A DNA stretch of 64,000 nucleotides from Saccharicrinis aurantiacus (GCF_001660705.2 NZ_LYBV02000007.1:186001-250000), one strand, 5' to 3'. Positions 1 to 8,795 are shown, counted from the first letter of the stretch. Translations and numbers: made by a program. The notes: a model not told the origin generated them from the letters alone.

Positions 1-318
1 GCTAAATTTGATGGGGAGGCTACTGCTAAAGACTTCTTTAATAAAGAACAATTGGTGGTTGATGATAGGATTGTGCACATGGCCGAAGCAAACCAAATAT
101 GGGTTGGTGCGGTGAGTCGTAAATATAAGTTAATATTGACACGCAAAACCGAGCCTTGGTTATTCGACTTGCAGCGCGACCCAGATGAGGTAGTTAATTA
201 CTACAAACATCCCGAATATAAAGCTGCAGCCAAAGAAATGATGTCAGTATTAAAAGCTCGAATGAAGCAGTTTGATGAGCCTATACTAGATCCTAAATAC
301 AAGTTGATTTACGAGTAA
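1..318 (+). CDS. Sulfatase, C-terminal part (5' truncated by window edge)
   Basis: The reading frame is open from base 1 to the stop at 316-318, so the gene begins outside the window; 105 residues are visible. They contain the usual end of a formylglycine (S1-type) sulfatase: a strand pair around ILTRKTEPWLFDLQRDPDEV, where the 'LFDL..DP.E' pattern is typical of bacterial arylsulfatase C-termini, then a helix and a tail ending DPKYKLIYE. The catalytic Cys and metal-binding Asp residues lie upstream and cannot be checked. It would desulfate a polysaccharide fragment in the periplasm or at the cell surface, which fits the second sulfatase at 4216-5808 and the GH2 enzymes nearby. The next gene starts 19 bp downstream on the same strand. 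The family call is fairly safe; the substrate is unknown. Confidence 0.75.
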   Translation, partial: AKFDGEATAKDFFNKEQLVVDDRIVHMAEANQIWVGAVSRKYKLILTRKTEPWLFDLQRDPDEVVNYYKHPEYKAAAKEMMSVLKARMKQFDEPILDPKYKLIYE

Positions 319-337
319 AATATTAATAAGTAAGGAT

Positions 338-622
338 ATGAAAAAAATAAAAACTTTTGTAATAGCAATGTTTCTATGTTGTTTAATACTGCCAAGCCAA
401 GCGCAATTTGTAGATATCATGCAAAAGAATGGATTGTCTTTTAACTTGCAAAAGGATTATAAGCTTAAGAATGATAATGCTCATAAAACAAATTATGCAG
501 CAGTAATCACTGAATATACAATTCCCGAAAAAACCTTTGCTGATGACTATAAATGGTAATTTTTAGAAGATGCTAATGGTATTTTAATACAATATGAAGT
601 AGCTTCAGAAAATCAGAGATAA
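338..622 (+). pseudogene. Small secreted protein interrupted by an in-frame TAA
   Basis: An ATG at 338 opens a 73-codon frame with a clear signal peptide (KKIK, a hydrophobic run, then SQAQ as a likely cleavage site). It stops at TAA 557-559. The same frame then continues for 20 codons (FLEDANGILIQYEVASENQR) to a second TAA at 620-622, directly before a strong terminator at 633-668. The extension reads like ordinary protein and the terminator sits where the longer product would end, so I infer a roughly 94-residue gene damaged by one nonsense change. The short form may also be a real 73-aa secreted peptide. I do not recognise the family. The position 19 bp after the sulfatase suggests co-transcription. 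Confidence 0.5.
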
Positions 623-632
623 ATAAAAGAAT

Positions 633-668
633 AAGCCAGTTGGATTTAATTATCCAACTGGCTTTCAT
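633..668 (+). terminator. Intrinsic terminator
   Basis: A perfect 13-bp inverted repeat (633-645 with 652-664) and a six-base loop end in a short T run. It closes the sulfatase/small-gene unit. The remaining stretch to 891, just before the next gene, shows no open frame or repeat that I can support; it presumably carries the promoter of the GH2 gene, but I see no clean TAnnTTTG element. Confidence 0.8.
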
Positions 669-891
669 GTATCTAATTGCTACGTTTTTTACCGTTAATA
701 AACTCAATAAAGGCGATATCTAAAAAAGTTTATAGAGCCTTAGATATATGATATACGCACAGAAACAACTGCAACACAAGTAAGCACAGATGATTCTTCC
801 TCTTGAGTTATTTTTGAGAAAGAAAGTGACGGTCAATTATCATAAATAGATCGTTTTATTAAAAAATGATTGAATAAAAGATACCTACAGA

Positions 892-3800
892 ATGAGACAA
901 TTATTATTTTTTGCGGCTTTATGTTTATGTATAAATATCAGCGCCCAGCACATTAATTTTAATGAGGATTGGCGTTTTAGTTTAGGCGATGAAAACGGAT
1001 GGGAACAAAGCAACTATAACGATGCCTCGTGGCGCCAACTTGATTTACCTCACGATTGGAGCATAGAGGGCGAATACAGCAAAGATAATCCGATGGCACA
1101 TTTTTGTGGTTATTTACCTGCTGGTATTGGTTGGTACCGTAAAACCATTACAGTTCCGCAAGAGTGGAAAGGCAAACATATTGAAATTGCCTTTGATGGT
1201 GTATTCATGAATAGTACCGTGTGGGCTAACGGCCGAAAGCTTGGTGACCGCCCTTACGGATGGGTTTCCTTTGCTTACGATATCTCTGAGGAGGTAGCAA
1301 AATCAAACACCATCAGTTTTGCAGTTAGGGTTGATAATGATAAACAACCTTCGGCACGTTGGTATACCGGTTCTGGTATTTATGCCAATACTTGGATTAA
1401 TGTGAAAGAGAATATATACGTGCCTAAATCGGGTATTTGCATTCGCACAGAGGGTAATGTGGTTAGTATAGATACCGAACTTTTTAATAAAACAGAAAAA
1501 GGCAGCAAAATAACATTGGTTTCGAGCATTAAGGATGCCAACGGAAAAGTGGTAGCATCAGCCAATGCAAAACTAAAATTAGAAAGCAAGCAACAGAGTG
1601 TTGAAAAACAAGTGCTGACTATTGAAAACCCAATGCTTTGGGATACCGATAATCCGTATTTATACACCTTGCAAACCGAAGTAAAACAAGGTAAGCAAGT
1701 TCTTGATGTGGTGAATACGCCTTTTGGAGTGCGCGATATTAAATGGATACCCGAAACAGGCATGTGGTTGAATGGCAAAAATGTTAAACTGCAGGGTGTT
1801 TGTAATCATGCCGATGCTGGTGCATTGGGTGTGGCAGTTCCGGATAAAATTCGTCGCTTCCGCATTCAACAGATGAAAGATATGGGGGTAAACTCCATTC
1901 GTACTTCGCACTATCCGCGTCCTCCAGAGTTTTACGACTTGTGTGATGAGATGGGAATGTTAGTGATGGATGAAATTTTTGATGGCTGGCACCGAAAAGC
2001 AGAAAACGATTATGGTGCGCATTCATTCGATGAGTGGTGGAAACAAGATATGACCGATTGGCTAAAGCGCGATCGTAATCATCCTTCCATAGTAATTTAC
2101 AGTGTAGGTAACGAAACGCATGGTGATATAGCGCCTGAGCTAGTGGCTACTTGTCATGATTTAGATCCAACACGACCAGTAACCTCGGGTCATTCAAACT
2201 CTGAGGATATGGATGTATTTGGCGTAAATGGTTCTAGTGAAATGAAGGGTTTCATAGAGAATGAAGTTTCTAAAGACAAAGTTTTTATCGGAACGGAGAA
2301 TACACATACTTTACAGGTAAGAGGATATTATCGTACAAAAACATGGTATCGTAACGGATATCCTAACGAAAAACGTCGCCCGCATTATTATCCTGATTTA
2401 ACAGAGGAAGAAGTTTTTACACACGATTGGGCACCGGACTCTGAAAAAGTAAACTCAAAGCAGATTTTCTTATCGAGTTACGATAATGCCACTATCCGCT
2501 TAAACTCGCGCCATAATGTGGAGAAGCTACGCGATATTCCATATTTCGCAGGTTCGTACCGATGGACGGGTTACGATTATCTGGGCGAGACTAAGTATCA
2601 TGGAGGATGGCCTTTTAAGGCATTATCATCAGGAGCGGTTGATATTGCCAACTTTGAGAAGGATTTATATTACATGTATCAAAGTCAGTGGACAAGTAAA
2701 CCAATGGCGCATATATTACCACACTGGACACATCCAACCATTAAAGAAGGAACGGAGATTCCGGTTTGGGTATATTCTAATTGCGATGAGGTAGAATTGT
2801 TTTTTAACGATCAATCTTTAGGCAAAATAAAACCTGGTAAAACTTGGGATACCATGAATTGTCAGTGGTTGGTGCCTTGGAAACCAGGAACCATTAAGGC
2901 TGTAGCCTATAAAAACGGAAAAGCTACCGTAACTAAAACGATGACTACTGCCAATGCGCCTGCTAAAATTGCTTTGAGTATTGATGGAGCGCCAATGGCC
3001 AACAAAAAGAAAGATTTGGTGCAAGTACGCGTAACTACTACCGATGCTAAGGGTACAATGTATCCGTATGGCGAAAACCGTACTTACTTTAAAGTATTTG
3101 GATCAGCTTATATTAAAGCCTTAGATAACGGAAGTCCGATGGATGTGGAGCAACATTACCTTGCACAAAGTCGGAATGCTTTTTATGGCTTAAGCAGAGC
3201 TTATGTTGAGGCTACTGATGCCGCGGGAAGTATTAATTTATTGGCAGCATCTATTTTGGGTGAGAAAAAGCAAATCACGTCAAATAAAGTGAGTATTAAT
3301 GCACAAATGTTGAATATTAGAGGTGATAAAGTAAATCCAAATATTCAGGTTTACTATACTACCGATGGCAGCCAGCCCACAACAAAATCATCGAAATATA
3401 AAAATAGTTTCGAGGTGGCTTTAGGTACTACGGTTAAAGCTTTAGTAGTTGCCGATGGCGAAGCCCTTTACGTAATGGAAGAGCGTTTTGCTATGGACGA
3501 AGGTTTTATTTTTGATGCTGAGGTAGGTGAAATGGTAGAAGCTGGCGATCAGGCCGAGGATGCCAAACTCGTAAATGCGGTGGTGCAAAACAAGGGTAAA
3601 GGTTTTAACGGACAGTCGTACGTATTTATGGGTAAGCAAGAAGGTGGTAGCGTTGAGTGGTACTACGAGAATGATGGTGCAGCAGGCCAGTTTAACTTTA
3701 AAATTAGATACAGTGCTTCAGATATGTTACGTGGCGAGTATAAAATTATTTTAAACATTAATGGAGTAGAGCAGAAGATGACTTTACCAACAACTAAGGA

Positions 3801-3921
3801 TTACCAAAATAATTGGGAGATTATAGGAGCCACCGAGAATTTAAAAGCGGGTGCCAATACCATTAAAATTACAACACTACAAGGCGATGGACTTTGTATT
3901 GATGAGATAAGAGTTTACTAA
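892..3921 (+). CDS. GH2 beta-galactosidase-like enzyme with C-terminal binding domains
   Basis: A 1009-residue secreted glycoside hydrolase of family 2, a retaining exo-enzyme group that includes beta-galactosidases and beta-glucuronidases. A signal peptide ends near INISAQ. An N-terminal jelly-roll sugar-binding domain (about 20-170), an Ig-like domain (175-285) and the TIM barrel (290-600) follow. The acid/base is Glu408 in VGNETHG and the probable nucleophile Glu469 in IGTENTH. After the barrel come a DUF4982-like beta domain (about 620-690), another Ig-like domain, a chitobiase C-terminal-like segment (about 810-870, YYTTDGSQPT) and a final CBM6/35-like jelly roll (about 870-1009). Family members are usually 750-900 residues, so the tail is an addition that probably targets the enzyme to substrate. 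Flanking sulfatases point to a sulfated glycan; the exact linkage is unknown. Confidence 0.88.
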   Translation: MRQLLFFAALCLCINISAQHINFNEDWRFSLGDENGWEQSNYNDASWRQLDLPHDWSIEGEYSKDNPMAHFCGYLPAGIGWYRKTITVPQEWKGKHIEIAFDGVFMNSTVWANGRKLGDRPYGWVSFAYDISEEVAKSNTISFAVRVDNDKQPSARWYTGSGIYANTWINVKENIYVPKSGICIRTEGNVVSIDTELFNKTEKGSKITLVSSIKDANGKVVASANAKLKLESKQQSVEKQVLTIENPMLWDTDNPYLYTLQTEVKQGKQVLDVVNTPFGVRDIKWIPETGMWLNGKNVKLQGVCNHADAGALGVAVPDKIRRFRIQQMKDMGVNSIRTSHYPRPPEFYDLCDEMGMLVMDEIFDGWHRKAENDYGAHSFDEWWKQDMTDWLKRDRNHPSIVIYSVGNETHGDIAPELVATCHDLDPTRPVTSGHSNSEDMDVFGVNGSSEMKGFIENEVSKDKVFIGTENTHTLQVRGYYRTKTWYRNGYPNEKRRPHYYPDLTEEEVFTHDWAPDSEKVNSKQIFLSSYDNATIRLNSRHNVEKLRDIPYFAGSYRWTGYDYLGETKYHGGWPFKALSSGAVDIANFEKDLYYMYQSQWTSKPMAHILPHWTHPTIKEGTEIPVWVYSNCDEVELFFNDQSLGKIKPGKTWDTMNCQWLVPWKPGTIKAVAYKNGKATVTKTMTTANAPAKIALSIDGAPMANKKKDLVQVRVTTTDAKGTMYPYGENRTYFKVFGSAYIKALDNGSPMDVEQHYLAQSRNAFYGLSRAYVEATDAAGSINLLAASILGEKKQITSNKVSINAQMLNIRGDKVNPNIQVYYTTDGSQPTTKSSKYKNSFEVALGTTVKALVVADGEALYVMEERFAMDEGFIFDAEVGEMVEAGDQAEDAKLVNAVVQNKGKGFNGQSYVFMGKQEGGSVEWYYENDGAAGQFNFKIRYSASDMLRGEYKIILNINGVEQKMTLPTTKDYQNNWEIIGATENLKAGANTIKITTLQGDGLCIDEIRVY

Positions 3922-3956
3922 GAGTTTAAGAATTACATACACACAATTTAATTTTT

Positions 3957-3986
3957 GGGCATCGTTTTTTACGGTGCCTTTTTTTG
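3957..3986 (+). terminator. Intrinsic terminator of the GH2 gene
   Basis: A 7-bp stem (GGCATCG at 3958-3964 with CGGTGCC at 3972-3978, one wobble pair) is followed by seven T residues. It lies 36 bp after the GH2 stop. The following bases to 4159 show no gene. Confidence 0.8.
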
Positions 3987-4159
3987 TGTTGTATTGTAGA
4001 GGTGTGCATTATGTTTTCTTGTTTTGCACAATGCCTTGTGATATGAATAAGTTATAAAAGATAATTGTTTAGGTCTAAGATATTGCAATAGCTTATCCTT
4101 AATACTTATCAGTTACCACATAGTAAGGAGTAGTTTAATGCTCTTATGGCATAAATGAA

Positions 4160-4196
4160 TAAACAAAATAGGCCACCTCAAATGAGATGGCCTATA
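4160..4196 (-). terminator. Intrinsic terminator of the minus-strand sulfatase
   Basis: An inverted repeat of 13 bp with one wobble (4168-4180 with 4183-4195) runs into TTTTGTTT when read on the minus strand. It is 20 bp past the sulfatase stop, facing the GH2 terminator, so the two convergent genes are each insulated. Confidence 0.8.
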
Positions 4197-4215
4197 CTAT
4201 TGGGTAATCTAATAT

Positions 4216-5808
4216 TTAGTGCTTCTTTTTCTTAGCTTTTTGTTGCGATGCCATTTTTACCTTAACAGGTCCTAAGCCATTTTGCCAATCGCCACCACAT
4301 TCTTTTAATAATATGGCTTTAAGCGTCTCTAATTTCTCAGGGTATTTCATGGCCAAGTCATTTAACTCCTTATAGTCATCATCTAATTTGTATAACTGAA
4401 ACGAGTTCCCTTTAATATGGTATTTCATTTTCCAACCATCTTGGGTTACAATTGATGGGCCCATGGTTCGTGATGATAGTACAATATAATCGTGTGCTTT
4501 ACTTTTGCCGCCCAATAGGGTTTTGGCATACGATTTACTATCCTTACCTTTTTCTTGGTCTTGCCCCATTAATTCGGCCACTGTATTTAATATATCGTAG
4601 TTGGCCACACGCTGGTCAGAGCTACTTCCGGCTTCAATATTACCTTGCCAAAACCAGAATAAAGGTACACGTGTTCCGCCTTCCCAGTTGGCACGCTTTA
4701 AGCCCGACATACCGTTGTTGCCATCAAACACATCGTTACTTAAATCGCTTAAAAAGCGAGAGTGTACATCGTTATAAGTCTCACCCGTTTCCATGTTCTT
4801 TTTGGTATCTGTGTGCCCCGGCTGACGCGCATATACCTCGTGGCCATTATCACTTGTGAAAATAATAATGGTATTATCCAATATGCCCTGCTCCTCAAGC
4901 TTGGCAAATATTTGCCCCACTGAGTTATCTAAATACTTAATCATCGAGGCATACTCTTTTTCCATTTCTGTTAAATCAGGATTGTTTTTTACTTCGGGAT
5001 GAACTGCTGGAACTGCAATGGGGCCATGCGGTAATTGTGAAGGGAAGTAAGCAAAAAATGGTTGCTCTGGCTTATTCTTGTGATGATCGTCCATCCACTC
5101 CATCATCTTATCCACAATTAAATCTTCAGAGTATTGGGCTTTTCCAGTCATATCCCAACGTGCTTTATAACCTTCGGGCGATTCTACCATATTGGTTAAA
5201 CCACAATCAACATATGTATTACCTGGTATATCTACCTTTTCGCCATTCTCGAATAAAAACGGTGGGTAAAAACCATGACAACGTTGGTGATCGTAAAAAC
5301 CATAATGATAATCCCATCCATGGCGCGCAACTCTTTCGGGAGTAGTGGCAAAACCCCAATCTATTTTACCAAATTCGGCGGTGGCATAACCAGCTTTTTT
5401 AGCTACTTCAGCTAAAAATACATCATTAGGTTTGGCAGGAATCATCACATCGTGTATCTCATCTTTAATTTCTTGTAACGACATACCATTATCTAAATTC
5501 ATGTAAATACCCGCTGTGGAAATATTAAATAAATTGCGTCGAGCATCGTGCATTCCGGTTAATAAGCTAGCACGGGCAGGGGCGCAATAGTTACAGCCAT
5601 AGGCATTTTCAAAACGCATACCAAAATCGGCAATTCTATCAATATTGGGTGTGGTAATATATTTTTGTCCGTATGTACTAAGCATTCCTCTGCCCAAATC
5701 ATCGGCATAAATGAGTATGATATTCGGCTTTTCGTTCTTCTTTGATGTTTTTGCAAATGCAGTTGTTGATACCAATAAGGCCACAACAAGAAGTTTTATG
5801 ATATTCAT
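4216..5808 (-). CDS. Formylglycine-dependent sulfatase (S1 family)
   Basis: A 530-residue exported sulfatase. A signal peptide (ending near TTAFA) precedes the metal-binding Asp36-Asp37 pair in YADDLG. The activation motif is CAPAR, with Cys75 in the Cys-x-Pro-x-Arg form that a formylglycine-generating enzyme converts to the catalytic aldehyde. A later metal site is visible in FTSDNGHEV. Length and motif order are those of family S1 sulfatases, which remove sulfate esters from glycans in the periplasm. The Lys-rich C-terminus (KAKKKKH) is unusual but harmless. The gene stands alone between its own terminator and a divergent intergenic stretch at 5809-5954. With the other sulfatase at the window start it supports a sulfated-polysaccharide locus. 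Which position of which sugar it desulfates cannot be told. Confidence 0.92.
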   Translation of the reverse strand: MNIIKLLVVALLVSTTAFAKTSKKNEKPNIILIYADDLGRGMLSTYGQKYITTPNIDRIADFGMRFENAYGCNYCAPARASLLTGMHDARRNLFNISTAGIYMNLDNGMSLQEIKDEIHDVMIPAKPNDVFLAEVAKKAGYATAEFGKIDWGFATTPERVARHGWDYHYGFYDHQRCHGFYPPFLFENGEKVDIPGNTYVDCGLTNMVESPEGYKARWDMTGKAQYSEDLIVDKMMEWMDDHHKNKPEQPFFAYFPSQLPHGPIAVPAVHPEVKNNPDLTEMEKEYASMIKYLDNSVGQIFAKLEEQGILDNTIIIFTSDNGHEVYARQPGHTDTKKNMETGETYNDVHSRFLSDLSNDVFDGNNGMSGLKRANWEGGTRVPLFWFWQGNIEAGSSSDQRVANYDILNTVAELMGQDQEKGKDSKSYAKTLLGGKSKAHDYIVLSSRTMGPSIVTQDGWKMKYHIKGNSFQLYKLDDDYKELNDLAMKYPEKLETLKAILLKECGGDWQNGLGPVKVKMASQQKAKKKKH

Positions 5809-5954
5809 TATTCAAAAGTTTATATGATTCTGATTTTCGATGAATAAAATAAGTGAATATGATGCAGTTTGTTGTTTGTATGTGTACATATTGTGTGCTT
5901 TGGACTAAAAGAGCGAGTGCTTCTGAGTATGCGAACAAATGTAAAGTGTTAAAC

Positions 5955-5985
5955 ACAAAAAAGACCAGCCTCTCAGCGGGTCTTC
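5955..5985 (-). terminator. Intrinsic terminator after the DUF6261-like gene
   Basis: Read on the minus strand, AAGACC and GGTCTT arms with an inner GC pair flank a short loop and are followed by at least six T residues. It lies about 35 bp beyond the stop at 6020, confirming that the split gene was one transcription unit reading leftward. Confidence 0.7.
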
Positions 5986-6019
5986 CCATATCAATCCCTT
6001 TTATAATTAATTGTTTAGT

Positions 6020-6733
6020 TTATTCCTCTTTGTTTTTACGTCGTTGGCGTGTTTTGCTATTTTCATCAGCAATTAGCTTTTCAACAGCGGCGCATACATT
6101 TGTGTAATCTTTATCGGCAATGTATTGGCGATAACGCAAACCACTTATTAGTTTGGTGTTTACCAATACTACCAATTGTTTTTTAAGCTTAGTTGCTGCT
6201 ATTACCTCTTTCTCGTTTAATCGGGTATCTAATAATCTAGCTTGCGAGTTTTCAAAATTACTAGCCGATACCTTTAGTGCTTCAGTTAAAGGAGCTACTC
6301 CAGGCAAAGCCATGATAGCTGCTACCATTTCTTCTTTTGCCAAATCGGTAAAGTACGAGTTTAGGTAAGCTGTTTCGGCTCCGTTGCTTGAGTTTAATAT
6401 ATCTCTCTTATACCTGTCGTTTAAACCTTGCAATAGTATTGCAGCGTCAGCAATTTCTTTAGTAGGATAGTGCGTTTAACCATCCGTTAATGCTACTATA
6501 GCTCTAAAATCATTATCGCGTAAATCATCTAAATGTTCTAAATCAGATAAGGCTTTATCCTTGTTAATAGACTTGTTTAATGCTTGGTTCAGTGTAGTAA
6601 TTTCGTTAACTACACCAGCCAAGGCTGTATCTTTAGTTAGTAAATCGGCACTAAATACACCAATAATTTTACTAACTACATTGTTTAGCTCGGCATTTCG
6701 CATAGAGCTTAAAACTTTCTGAATAATCTTCAT
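6020..6733 (-). pseudogene. DUF6261-like protein split by an in-frame TAA stop
   Basis: Two minus-strand frames, 6476-6733 (85 aa) and 6020-6433 (137 aa from its first Met), lie in the same reading frame. The first ends at TAA 6476-6478, and the sequence continues without any frameshift as THYPTKEIADAAILLQGL into the second. Joined, they give about 237 residues of helical, unsecreted protein, with an N-terminus of 'IIQKVLSSMRNAELNNVV' type and a Lys/Arg-rich tail. This resembles the uncharacterized DUF6261 proteins that are common in Bacteroidetes and often repeated in a genome. One stop is the only lesion seen, so it is either a recent nonsense mutation, a sequencing error or a readthrough case. 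Function is unknown. The family name comes from recalled similarity and should be treated as probable. Confidence 0.65.
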
Positions 6734-6811
6734 AGGTATTATTTATTATAGTTTAGATAAAAGGGATTTCGTTATAATTTGTACAAGGGCTTCATTTTAT
6801 AATCACGTGTG

Positions 6812-7066
6812 TACAAACAAACACGCTGTTAATAATTTAAAGTGGCGTGTACGTTTGTATACAAAGGGTGTTGTGCCAGTTTGGCGTATGTACAAACGTA
6901 AAAAGTATCTCCCGAGTCCAGTTCGTAAAAAATACAAACGTATAAAGAGCTCCCCTTGCCAGTTTGGCATATTTAGGTTTGCATAAAGTGCAAAATAACT
7001 TCAGTTTGTGCTTTATACGTTTGTACACAAGCTATTTTTAGCCCAGGTAACTTATGTACATTTACA
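6812..7066. repeat. Array of 41-42 bp phased degenerate repeats
   Basis: A ten-base motif related to TACAAACGTA recurs at 6850 (inverted form), 6891, 6933, 6974 (inverted, degenerate), 7016 (inverted) and 7057 (degenerate), spaced 41, 42, 41, 42 and 41 bp. A weaker copy at 6812 is 38 bp before the first. Between these, a CCAGTTT motif recurs at 6876, 6918, 6959, 7001 and 7043 (42, 41, 42, 42 bp); two copies sit inside the palindrome GCCA-GTT-TGGC. The period is close to four turns of B-DNA. The period is not a multiple of three, so this is not a coding repeat. It sits between the split DUF6261-like gene and the T9SS protein, in a 640-bp region with no convincing gene. Confidence 0.7.
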
Positions 7067-7375
7067 CACGCCTGTATACAGAAATTTTGAGTGCTTGATA
7101 AAATTGTTTTCGAAGATGATTTGGCTGCATGAGTATACCGCAGCTTTGCAGATTTTATTTATTGGGGTCATTTTGTATGGGTTAAAAATTCGGATTACGA
7201 AATTAATGAAATGCAGCAAAATGACAAATCTTATGTAACTTATTATACCCATCAAGATATTATTATCATATAGTAGATGCGGGAGAAATCAAGCCCACAT
7301 CTACTTGTATTTGTACTTATACTTTTTATAGAAAAGAAGTATATTGCCCTCAATAATCTTAAATTAATTCTAAAT
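7067..7375. other. Intergenic stretch without a supported gene
   Basis: This follows the repeat array. A stop-free stretch at 7133-7275 on the plus strand could be a relic of a gene, but it has no start codon and no recognisable family. The 10-mer CTTATGTAAC at 7230-7239 is identical to the half-site repeated upstream of the xylan locus GH3 gene (50507-50516 and 50548-50557). I see no clear promoter or terminator. Confidence 0.4.
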
Positions 7376-7876
7376 ATGAGAAAACGAAAAATGAAGTTTT
7401 GTGTTGTATTACTTCTGGGTATAGGACTTATAGGAGTTCAAGCTCAAAGTATTTTAAATGTAAAAGTTGGTTCTGAGAATTTCACACATGAGATAAACGG
7501 AATTAGAAAGCTGACCTTTACAGGTGATAATTTAAACGTAATTACTTGGGATGCTTCTACAAGTAATTTTGCCCTAGCAAATATTGATAAGCTATTTTTT
7601 AGCGATACACCCACAAATATGCCTCCAAAAGGAGCAGCTTTAAACCAAATAGAGCTTTTCCCTAATCCTGTACAGGATATCTTAAATATTAAAAATAACA
7701 CTTCAGATAACTGCAATTGTATAGTCGAAATTCTCGATTTAAAAGGTACTATTCTGCTAAAAGAAGACCTTGGTGCTATCAATAGCATAAATGTATCAGT
7801 ATTGCAAAAAGGCATGTATATATGTCGTGTTTATTACTGTGATAAAATTGAGAATCTTAAATTCATAAAAAACTAA
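7376..7876 (+). CDS. Secreted protein with type IX secretion sorting domain
   Basis: The ATG at 7376 (MRKRKMKFC) is preferred because it begins a good signal peptide ending near GVQAQS; an upstream in-frame ATG at 7277 would put 33 odd residues in front. The product is 166 residues. The first half has two short 'I.KL.F' repeats (INGIRKLTFTG and ANIDKLFFSD), a pattern common ahead of sorting domains in Bacteroidetes. The last 75 or so residues form a Por-secretion C-terminal domain (type A): ELFPNPVQDILNIKN, then a middle strand EILDLKGTILLKEDL and the final L.KGMYICRV...KFIKN. The protein should therefore cross the outer membrane by T9SS and be attached at the surface. There is no passenger enzyme, which is unusual. 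It is 6 bp upstream of the next gene, so the two are co-transcribed. Confidence 0.8.
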   Translation: MRKRKMKFCVVLLLGIGLIGVQAQSILNVKVGSENFTHEINGIRKLTFTGDNLNVITWDASTSNFALANIDKLFFSDTPTNMPPKGAALNQIELFPNPVQDILNIKNNTSDNCNCIVEILDLKGTILLKEDLGAINSINVSVLQKGMYICRVYYCDKIENLKFIKN

Positions 7877-7882
7877 GCCAAG

Positions 7883-8719
7883 ATGAAAATGATAGCAAGA
7901 ATAAGTCTAGTATTGATATTGTGTGTAGCTGCAATAGCGGGGAATGCACAAGAAAAAATGTATATTTTCAAAGATGGTTTGATACAATCTGAAAAAAAGA
8001 TATCAGATATTGATAGTATTGTTTTTATTCAGCCTAATAATGAGCCTTTGTTAACCTATAATGACGTATATGTTGTTGGTGATTTTAATCAATGGGATCT
8101 TGAGGGTGCAACCAAGATGACTAAACAATCTAACAGAGTATTTGAATTTACCTATAGCTATACTGCTGAGGCTAGTCTATTATTTATAGGAGATGACTTC
8201 GAATGGACTAATGGTTTTGGAGTGAAAAATAATTATGTTGTGGGCGAGGGTGAATATGTTTTATACTCAGACGGACACCTCGCCTTGCGAATTCAAAAGG
8301 GTAATTGGCATTTGGTAGTTGACCTTGAAAAAAATACTCTGATAGTTACAGAACTTGAAGATACTAATATTTATGTTGTTGGGGATGCAACTCCTGGTGG
8401 TTGGGATCCAAGAATGTCTACACCTCTAGTTAAAGATATTGAGAGTGGAATTAACGAAGGTACAGTCGATTTTATTACTTCTCAGGATGGAATGCAGTAT
8501 ACTTTTAGGTTCTTAGGTCAAAATATAGATTGGGGGCCAGTTTCTTGGTTTTACGATGATTGTTACTCCGTTGAATCGATACCAAGCGGGTTAGTGGAGG
8601 CTGCACCAGCCAATGAATATGGAGAAATTAACTTTAGGGTGACCGAAGAGGGAGAATATAAGGTAGAGGCTTCTATGCATACATCGGGAAAGCTGATGTT
8701 AGTATTTACAAAATTATAA
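7883..8719 (+). CDS. SusE/SusF-like secreted carbohydrate-binding protein
   Basis: A 278-residue exported protein with a signal peptide ending near AGNAQE. It has the 'ISDIDSIVF' motif near residue 45 and then two similar beta-rich modules beginning DVYVVGDFNQWD (about 62) and NIYVVGDATPGGWD (about 160). These resemble the starch-binding modules of SusE and SusF and the early-set fold (AMP-activated-kinase-like CBM) that begins with a 'VG.FN.W' strand. It probably binds glycan at the cell surface. There is no obvious lipobox, so anchoring is uncertain. It follows the T9SS-sorted protein by 6 bp and is terminated by the hairpin at 8796-8843. No SusC/SusD pair accompanies it here, which makes it an isolated binding unit. 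The exact ligand is unknown. Confidence 0.7.
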   Translation: MKMIARISLVLILCVAAIAGNAQEKMYIFKDGLIQSEKKISDIDSIVFIQPNNEPLLTYNDVYVVGDFNQWDLEGATKMTKQSNRVFEFTYSYTAEASLLFIGDDFEWTNGFGVKNNYVVGEGEYVLYSDGHLALRIQKGNWHLVVDLEKNTLIVTELEDTNIYVVGDATPGGWDPRMSTPLVKDIESGINEGTVDFITSQDGMQYTFRFLGQNIDWGPVSWFYDDCYSVESIPSGLVEAAPANEYGEINFRVTEEGEYKVEASMHTSGKLMLVFTKL

Positions 8720-8795
8720 TAGAACTTGTTTAAAGTTGCCTGACCATTTGGAGATTACTCGCAGTTTTAAGTATAATTTAAAACAACTTTAAAGT

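Noticed and set aside
1380-2026. Minus-strand ORFs inside the GH2 gene
   Set aside because: They lie wholly within a clear glycoside hydrolase and show no domain pattern.
6850-7066. Repeat array read as a CRISPR
   Set aside because: The sequences between the TACAAACGTA copies share their own CCAGTTT motif, so they are not unique spacers; the repeats are short and change orientation, and no cas gene is near.
7008-7255. Overlapping ORFs of 67-76 codons on both strands
   Set aside because: They lie in the repeat array and its edge, show no family or signal pattern, and overlap each other, so they are chance frames.
7133-7275. Stop-free stretch that reads like protein
   Set aside because: No start codon and no recognisable family; it may be a gene relic, but the evidence is too weak to annotate.
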